A stretch of DNA of 64,000 bases, from contig NC_085876.1 in assembly GCF_034702125.1 (NCBI RefSeq), positions 17,936,014-18,000,013 on the forward strand, read 5' to 3'. The stretch comes from Engraulis encrasicolus (lineage: Eukaryota > Chordata > Actinopteri > Clupeiformes > Engraulidae). Numbering within the stretch: position 1 is the stretch's first letter; each line of letters begins with the position of its first letter. This document shows positions 20,548 to 64,000 of this stretch, piece after piece. Position numbers and translations under genes: made by a program. The notes beneath the pieces are model-generated. The model made no database searches. It was not told where the DNA came from and saw only the letters and a list, made by a program, of their open reading frames with translations.

Positions 20548-21294
20548 GGCAGCCGTGGATTACTGGCTACGGAGATGGGCTTTAGATCAGAGGGTTGCAG
20601 GTTCGAATCCCACCCTTCTCACTCCCTTGCTGAGGTGCCCTTTTATGTTGTGATGATGTTTCTTACTTTATTTTTTTATTGAACCATAAATTGACCACTG
20701 CACTTAATGTCTGCCCTGTGGTATATGCTGTTGTTGTCTATATGTGCTTATGTCTTGCTGCTTAATCGCCCCTTTTGGGCACATAACCCCATACTGCTCC
20801 AGGGACTGTAACCAATACCCTGTATTTAAAATAGAGATGTACAGGATCCAAGATCCGGTTCCGGATCCGACAGGAAAATAGGGTGTTTCAGACTATCTGG
20901 ATCCGACAGCATCTTAAGCAGTGGATCCGGTATCCGGCAGTTACCTAAAAATCAGGATCTGGGGCACTTTGTACGTAGCCTAGGCTTTTCAGTCAGTCTT
21001 TCACAACCCCAATCGCTGCATGGAGTGAAAGCCCTTTGGAAGCGGCCGTTGAAGGCAGTGTGGCAGTAAGCCAATGAGTCTTAAAAATAGTTTGCGCCAA
21101 CGTAATAAAAAGGGCCCACAATTGCGAGTTGGCTATGTGTTTCAACCCTTTCGTAGGATCCGGTATCCGGTTCCGGATCCGACAGGATCTTAAGCAGTGG
21201 ATCCGGTATCTGGCAGGATTCTAAAAATCAGGATCCGGTGCATCTCTAATTTAAAATAACTGTAAGTCACTTTGGATAAAAAGGTAATGTAATG
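20548..21294 (+). mobile_element. tRNA-derived SINE split by a hAT MITE
   Basis: The head (GCAGCCGTGG, GCAGGTTCGAATCCC B box at about 20597-20611) is followed by the body GGGACTGTAACCAATACCCTG. After the insertion the body resumes (ACTGTAAGTCACTTTGGATAAA) and ends in the AATGTAATG tail. Relatives are at 25549-25770 (minus) and 45003-45194. Confidence 0.8.
20832..21248. mobile_element. hAT MITE (GGATCC-rich), copy 1
   Basis: Starts TAGAGATGTACAGGATCC and ends GGATCCGGTGCATCTCTA. Flanked by perfect 8-bp ATTTAAAA (20824-20831, 21249-21256). GGATCCGG and TTCCGGATCC words repeat in the subterminal regions. Confidence 0.85.
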
Positions 21295-21894
21295 TCACAG
21301 TTTCAATTGTTCTCTTCCTGCAGGGAATGGGGAAATATGATTTATTTCTATAAAGAGACGCCCAACCTTAAGTCTCAGCTTTGTGAGACTATCTATGTGG
21401 AACAAATACTTGGACCTCCATCTAAACAACCTGAAATTTTCTTTATTGTTTATACCTTTCTTTAGTCAATTTTGTGTTCCTAGAGAGATCCCAGGAACAG
21501 TAGACCCAGTCTCCCTTAAAGACAGGCCTGGAATCCTTTTTGGAAGAAGGCTGAGGTAATGGGATGTCGAATGTAAGCGATACTGATACTAATTGAGAAG
21601 CATTTTTATTTTTTATTTTAATTTATTTTAATTTTCTATTTTTATTTTTTTATTATTTATAGTTTTGTTCTTTCTGTCATATTGTTGTAATTTTAATTTT
21701 GTGTATGTGTGGATTTATTTGTATGTACTGTGCAGTACCATCCTTCAGTTTATGTGTTTAATGTGTGATTATAAAAATGTTAAAAATTACAAAAAAATAT
21801 ATTTGGGGAAAAAAAAGACAGGCCTGGAATGGTAATCTGAACTGCAGGGAAGTTTCCCGGTGGGCTGGCAGTCCTCCGTGGACAATGGTGTTTT
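21295..21894. other. No gene seen
   Basis: Very T-rich around 21600-21700. The final 70 bases resemble a dispersed repeat also seen near 1190-1410, which continues after the SINE at about 22085. Confidence 0.45.
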
Positions 21895-22082
21895 AATTTT
21901 TTTTAGGGGCTTTTATGCCTTTATTTGACAGGACAGCCGAAGATGGTGACAGGAAGCGAATGGGACAGAGAGACAGGGGAGGATCGGGAAATGACCCAGG
22001 CCGGACTCGAACAGGGGTCCCCGTGGGTGGGCATGCAAGCCCAAATGTGGGGGGCTTAGCGGGCTGCGCCACAGCGCCCCCG
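21895..22082 (-). mobile_element. tRNA-derived SINE
   Basis: On the minus strand: B-box-like GTTCGAGTCC (complement of GGACTCGAAC near 22000), then GACAGGAAGCG, GGGAGGATCGGGAAATGAC and CTTTATTTG body complements. Same family as 42103-42297. Confidence 0.65.
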
Positions 22083-22214
22083 GAAAATGGTCTTTTCATT
22101 TTCATTATACAGTATGGTATGAAAGTTGCCCCAACAGCTCCTGTTCGGGGTCCTATACTGCAAAGCTGGTTCAGGACATGCTGGCTCGAGGTGGAGGTGG
22201 AGGTGGCGGAGATG

Positions 22215-22785
22215 GTAGAGTGGTTCCCAACCTATGGGTCGGGACCCAACCTATGGGTCGCCACAAAGCCCTTTTGATTTTAAGGGGTTTAATTCTAATA
22301 CCATATATAGAAAAGGAAGAAAGGAGTCGCACACTGGAGCTGAATGCAAAATCAAAAAATGTATTAAACACAGCCGAAAAAAGTAAATAAAACCGACAGA
22401 CAGGGGCTGGGAACACTGATGATGGGCTAGACCCGAAACGTTTGTCCCCTGTCTGACGGTTTTATTTACTTTTTTCGGCTTTATTTAATACAGCTTTTGA
22501 TTTTGCATTCAGCTCCAGTGTGCGACTCCTTTCTTCCTTTTCATGCTCTTGGAATTACGCACCGAGCGATACGCACAGGATAAGACATTGGCGCGGACGC
22601 CACCCCACCAATACCATATATAGCCCATGTTGAATAAATGACAAAGTGATAACTAATGAGTTTTTGCAGGAAACAGAGTATCTTGTGACTCCCTTTCATA
22701 TGGGCGCTCGTGTGAATGGGTCACCAAAGCCTACAACGGTAAAAATATGGGTCCCTGAAGAAAAAGGTTGGGAACCACCGTGGTA
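22215..22785. mobile_element. hAT-like element with nested foldback
   Basis: Outer termini GTGGTTCCCAACC and GGTTGGGAACCAC are inverted, with TGGTAGA on both outer sides. Inside, 22311-22545 is an independent foldback (AAGGAAGAAAGGAGTCGCAC and its complement), with an ACCCGAAACGTTTG loop region. Confidence 0.6.
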
Positions 22786-22794
22786 GATGAAGAG

Positions 22795-22885
22795 TTGGTG
22801 GAGGTGGAGGAGGAGGTGGAGGAAGAGAAGGAGGAAGAGAAGGAGGAAGAGGAAGATGAGGAGGTGGTGGTTGAGGTGGTGGTGG
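22795..22885. repeat. (GAGGTG/GAGGAA)n purine-rich repeat
   Basis: GGA-rich minisatellite. The Glu-rich open frame over it is not a gene. Confidence 0.85.
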
Positions 22886-23033
22886 GTAAATCATTTGGCT
22901 GTGGTCACCGGTGGGCTTCTAATGTAATTTGCCCTTTGGTCGGTTCAGCTCAGCCCTCCATCCCATAATGATGCTAATCAGCTGGCCACGGCAACACTTG
23001 GCAACCACACAGCTAAGTTAAGAGGTAAATCAT

Positions 23034-23322
23034 CGGCAACACTTTATTTTAGGGATACATCTATAAGCACTAATACATACAATGTTAATGCCTGCATAAG
23101 TAACTTGTAAGGCATGTACTAAGCAAACGCTTAGGCCTACAGTACTAGGTCCTTACTAAGGTTAAAATGGTTATAGATCCCTTATTGTGCATGAACAAGA
23201 CATTTGCGAATATATTCCTAACAAATGTTTGATTTAGCTTTGTACATGCCTTACAAGTTTCTTATACAGAAGCATTGTATGTATTAGTGCTAATAGATGT
23301 ATCCCTAAAATAAAGTGTTACC
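23034..23322. mobile_element. Foldback MITE (GGCAACACTTTATTTT)
   Basis: Termini GGCAACACTTTATTTTAGGG and CCCTAAAATAAAGTGTTACC are inverted, with further arm similarity (CATACAATG, AGCACTAATA). A truncated left end of the same family is at 23418-23465. Confidence 0.75.
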
Positions 23323-23880
23323 GACATTTTTTGGCTTAGACGGGCTCCTCTCCAATTCCTGCTGTGTTTACGCACATTGAACAGGGGCCTGGAGGTGCTC
23401 CTCCTTTAGATGATTTGGTAACACTTTATTTTAGGGATAGGCCTACATCTATTAGCACTAATTATTCATTCACCATCCAGTTTGCAAATGAGAAAATTAC
23501 TTTACAATTGAGCTTTTGCGAGATATTGAAATATAATGCTCTATAATATTGTGCTCTTCCTTGTGAAACTGATGACTGAAGTACCCTGAAAAGCTGCACC
23601 TGCTGATAAAGAAACCTTCGAGGTGTTTGGGCTCTCACTAAACTTTGTCAAGACCAGTCATTCTAAAATGTCCTTTTTGAAAATAAGTGATAGGGCTGAA
23701 TCGGGAAGAATTCCGCAGTTATTTATTTTTAAAAGTTGTGTTGTTAAGAGCTAAAGGAAGAAGCTTTTGTGCCATCTACAGGTTTAAATGTGCCACTGAC
23801 AAGCCGAGCCACGTTATAGTGTACCATAGATATAAACACTAGCTACGGCGTTGACCACTCCTTCGCACTGGAGTGAATGG

Positions 23881-24180
23881 GTCCATTCCAATATGCGACC
23901 TTGCGTCCTCCACTTGTGCTTGTGACCTCGCCCCGCCTTGTGGCCCCACCTCCATGGAGAAAACAATAAAGTTTCCCCACTGTCAGCCTAGCCAAAACAT
24001 TTCTTGGGGGACAACTCATTCACCATCCAGTTTGCAAATGAGAAAATTACTTTAAAATTGAGCTTTTGCGAGATATTTAAATATAATGCTGTTGTCAGTG
24101 AAGTCATCACGACATATTACTTCCTGGTACGAGGCCACAAGCACAAGTGGAGGACGCAAGGTCACATATTGGAACGCACT
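23881..24180. mobile_element. MITE, TGCGACC family, copy II
   Basis: CCAATATGCGACCTTGCGTC left and GGTCACATATTGGAACGCACT right. Interior GCTTTTGCGAGATAT and TTGCAAATGAGAAAA are shared with copies I, III and IV. AATGG flanks both sides. Confidence 0.65.
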
Positions 24181-24358
24181 CAATGGCTGAAGTCAGGTCG
24201 CTGCCATGTTTGGCACGTTTAGTGCTGCCATGAATCGATGACAAGGCAAGAATACACACATTTACCTGTAGGAGGTGGTAACATCTGTGAAATGACATCA
24301 TGATACTGGCCCACGATGGCAGCATTCGGGGTCAGGTCACGGCAACATGCTGAACATG

Positions 24359-24602
24359 TAGGGTGCGCTCCAATATGCAACCGTACGTCCTCCACTTGTG
24401 CTTGTGGCCTTGTATCAGGAAGTAATTTGTCATGATGACATCACTGACAACAGCATTATATTTCAATATCTTGCAAAAGCTCAATTGTAAAGTTATTTTC
24501 TCATTTGCAAACTGGATGGTGAATGAAGAATAGTCCCCCAAAAATTGTTGTGGCTAGGCTGACAGTGGGGAAACGTATTTGTTTTCTCCACAGAGGCGGG
24601 GC
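24359..24602 (-). mobile_element. MITE, TGCGACC family, copy III, truncated
   Basis: Only one terminus is present (GGGTGCGCTCCAATATGCAAC). The other end breaks at about 24602, next to an inverted fragment of the TRIM LTR. Confidence 0.6.
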
Positions 24603-24614
24603 ATCAGCAAAACG

Positions 24615-24664
24615 TGAGGCCACTAACGTTCCACACCACACTCTGCTAGTTGGCCTCCGTTACA
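24615..24664 (-). repeat. Diverged TRIM LTR start
   Basis: The minus strand reads TGTAACGGAGGCCAACTAGC followed by GTGTGGAACGTTAGTGG, closely matching the first 45 bases of the 14118 LTR. It shows that the TRIM family has another, older copy. Confidence 0.65.
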
Positions 24665-25139
24665 CTAACATTATTGATCTTGCAAGTTGTTGCAACTGTT
24701 AAACCTGTAAACCATCAATAAAGAGACACGGACAAAGTGTGTACGTTTAAAACATTGATCAATGGAGAGAAGAAGCAGCATCTTACAGCCAACTTGAATT
24801 TCACCCTCTTGTTCGTCTCACTGTCATTTTAATTACTTCAGAATATTTGACATTCGGACAGATCCATTTTCTATCTTCCAACTCCAAATTCACCATCTGT
24901 TATTACCAGTCTCCGGGTGTTTCCTGTTTTTTGTTCAATACTTTAGGGAGTTAACCTGATTTTATTCGATTTAAGTTTTAGGAGTAAACCTTCTTCTTTC
25001 CTTTAATTGTCTGACTACATGTTAGAATTTATACAGAACTACACACAAATATGTTTTCCTTTATTGATGATAAAAAAATGAACTATGGAATGCTAATTAT
25101 ATTCACACAAATGAAACCAAATAAACACTGTCATATGGA

Positions 25140-25305
25140 CAAGCTTGTTTAATGTTAAAAACCTCCTGTCTCACACTAAATACCAACAAAACTGTCACAA
25201 TGTATTTTCACAATAGATTTAAACTAAATGTTGTTCCAGACATATATGTTGATGGAACAAAGCTAAATAATGTTGATGAGTTTAAATATTTAGGTGTGAC
25301 CTAGG
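25140..25305 (+). pseudogene. LINE reverse-transcriptase fragment
   Basis: A plus-strand frame encodes TNKTVTMYFHNRF, IYVDGTKLNN and DEFKYLGV, the pattern found at the C-terminal side of the reverse transcriptase of fish non-LTR retrotransposons. No start, no other domain; the clade cannot be assigned. Confidence 0.5.
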
Positions 25306-25311
25306 TGTGAC

Positions 25312-25440
25312 CTGGTCCTTTAGCTCAGTGGTATCGTGCTGTGCTGTACCCGAACTGATGCGTCGACCAAGAGGTGGCAGGTTCGAGCCCCGAGTGGTGG
25401 ACTGTGCAGGAACACCTCAGTTACATTGGCCACTATCTTT
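25312..25440 (+). mobile_element. tRNA-like repeat related to the TRIM LTR
   Basis: TTTAGCTCAGTGGTATCGTGCTGTG (A-box-like) and GCAGGTTCGAGCCCCGAG (B-box-like) align with the tRNA-like part of the 14118 LTR. It ends CACCTCAGTTACA, resembling the LTR end. Confidence 0.5.
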
Positions 25441-25548
25441 CTTTAGAATATGGACAATGAAGAGGACACAGGACCAAGGCTATTCATACAGCAGGCTAAA
25501 CTTTCATACAGTGCTCAATATATAAACGTACATTCATGACAGGAACAC

Positions 25549-25770
25549 ATTACATTACATTGCACTTAGCTGATGCTTTCATTCATTCAAAGCGACTTAC
25601 AGTTATTATTTGTCAAGGTATTGGTTACAGTCCCTGGAGCAATGTGGGGTTAGGTGCCTTGCTCAAGGGCACTTCAGCCATGGATGGAGATGTAGGGAGA
25701 GGTCAGGGGGGATTTGAACCTGCAACCCCTAGATTGAAAGACCAACTCTCTAACCACTAGGCCCCAACTG
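25549..25770 (-). mobile_element. tRNA-derived SINE
   Basis: On the minus strand: GCCTAGTGGTTAGAGAGTTGG head, GGGGTTGCAGGTTCAAATCC B box, GGTTAGGTGCC complement, tail of TGTAATGTAATG. Same family as 45003-45194. Confidence 0.8.
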
Positions 25771-26324
25771 AACACAACTAATTACAATATGTGACAAAGG
25801 TGAGAATACAGTAGGTATTCTACCACAAGGTGTCGAACATTCAATTCATCCAATTGATATGGAATACTGAATATGAAAAATATAATAATAGAGCAGAGTT
25901 ACTTTATTGATCCCCGTGGGGAAATGAAGGTAATTACCAGAATTGTCTAATTTAATGGTTTAATACTAGTCAGAATTGAATAGTTTAATACTTCTTCAAC
26001 AGGTCATAGTGGGGTTATTAGAAAAAAACACAATTATTTTCTCACAATCATGTTGAAGTGTACAAAATTCCAGAATGACCTCTACAGGAAATTACAAATT
26101 CTCTAAATATACAGTGTCACATATTTCATAGCTTATCTATGTACAAAAACTGCTGATTTCCTTGTCAACTGACTCATCATTTTGAACAAGCAGATGCAGG
26201 AAATTGCTGTAGTCATGGTTCACTGGTAGCATATCAGCACTGGTTTGTTAATATCATGAAATAAACAACTCTTTTTGGGCCAGTGACCCTACTATCTTGC
26301 ATATTGATCAAATGTATCAACCAC

Positions 26325-26360
<36 letters not shown>

Positions 26361-26395
26361 TGTGTGTGTCTGCAGGTGTTTTCTTTCGCTGGTTT
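25771..26395 (-). other. Probable ENPP3 3' UTR region
   Basis: Between the SINE and the stop codon of the enpp3-like gene no other gene is seen. A minus-strand AATAAA at 25903-25908, about 490 bases past the stop, is a candidate poly(A) signal but lies in a TTTATTGATCCCCGTGGGG repeat. A (TG)n tract lies at 26324-26350. Confidence 0.35.
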
Positions 26396-63929
<37,534 letters not shown>

Positions 63930-64000
63930 CTGTAACGGCAATTTGTAAGGGGGGTGGGGTGTGCTATTTAGAGATAGGTAGATAAATCACATCACGTAAC

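Noticed and set aside
22768..22968. Glu-rich open frame
   Set aside because: Translation of a GGA/GTG purine repeat.

Overview
The window is nuclear DNA of a ray-finned fish, carrying parts of two vertebrate multi-exon genes embedded in dense transposon debris: tRNA-derived SINEs, hAT-type and TTAA-flanked MITEs, fish-type Tc1, Ty3/gypsy, long microsatellites, and frequent AGGCCT-rich spacers. There is no operon-like or bacterial feature and no CRISPR array. Almost all open frames are repeat or chance frames; real coding sequence is a small fraction.

Gene 1 (about 3.6-5.6 kb, minus strand) is a compact four-exon gene for a secreted decoy TNF receptor like TNFRSF6B/DcR3. Its exon phases join into 293 codons. 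A TATA-like box and a perfect TGACGTCA site lie just upstream of the short first exon.

Gene 2 (26.4-63.9 kb, minus strand, 5' part beyond the right edge) is the last 14 coding exons of an ectonucleotide pyrophosphatase/phosphodiesterase, closest to ENPP3. The splice phases join cleanly into 535 codons plus stop, from the end of the catalytic domain (metal-binding DHG) through the nuclease-like domain. Introns hold most of the transposons, and several exon edges touch microsatellites, a SINE tail or tandem duplications of the splice sites.

Mobile elements by region: 0.5-3 kb, hAT and TTAA MITEs. 8.5-11.9 kb, a hAT-like element split by a minus-strand non-autonomous LTR element (1.23-kb LTRs, about 350 bp inside, tRNA-Ser-type primer site). 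12.8-13.7 and 15.7-16.5 kb, minisatellites. 14.1-14.6 kb, a 469-bp miniature LTR element (TRIM) with two identical 213-bp LTRs that carry tRNA-like A and B boxes around a 43-bp core holding only a tRNA-His-type primer site and a purine tract. 20-29 kb, SINEs and MITEs. 30.1-31.3 kb, a 140-bp satellite-like array. 33.3-34.2 kb, a dead Tc1 element. 36.5-41.7 kb, large foldback elements with perfect 8-bp target duplications. 47.6-54.7 kb, a Ty3/gypsy element flanked by ATATC whose two 154-bp LTRs are each split by a different later insertion and whose gag-pol frame is broken only by two in-frame stops. 54.8-55.1 kb, a foldback with a tRNA-like head in each arm. The best candidate for something undescribed is the TRIM at 14.1 kb. 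All family names come from memory and by-eye comparison; no search was run.
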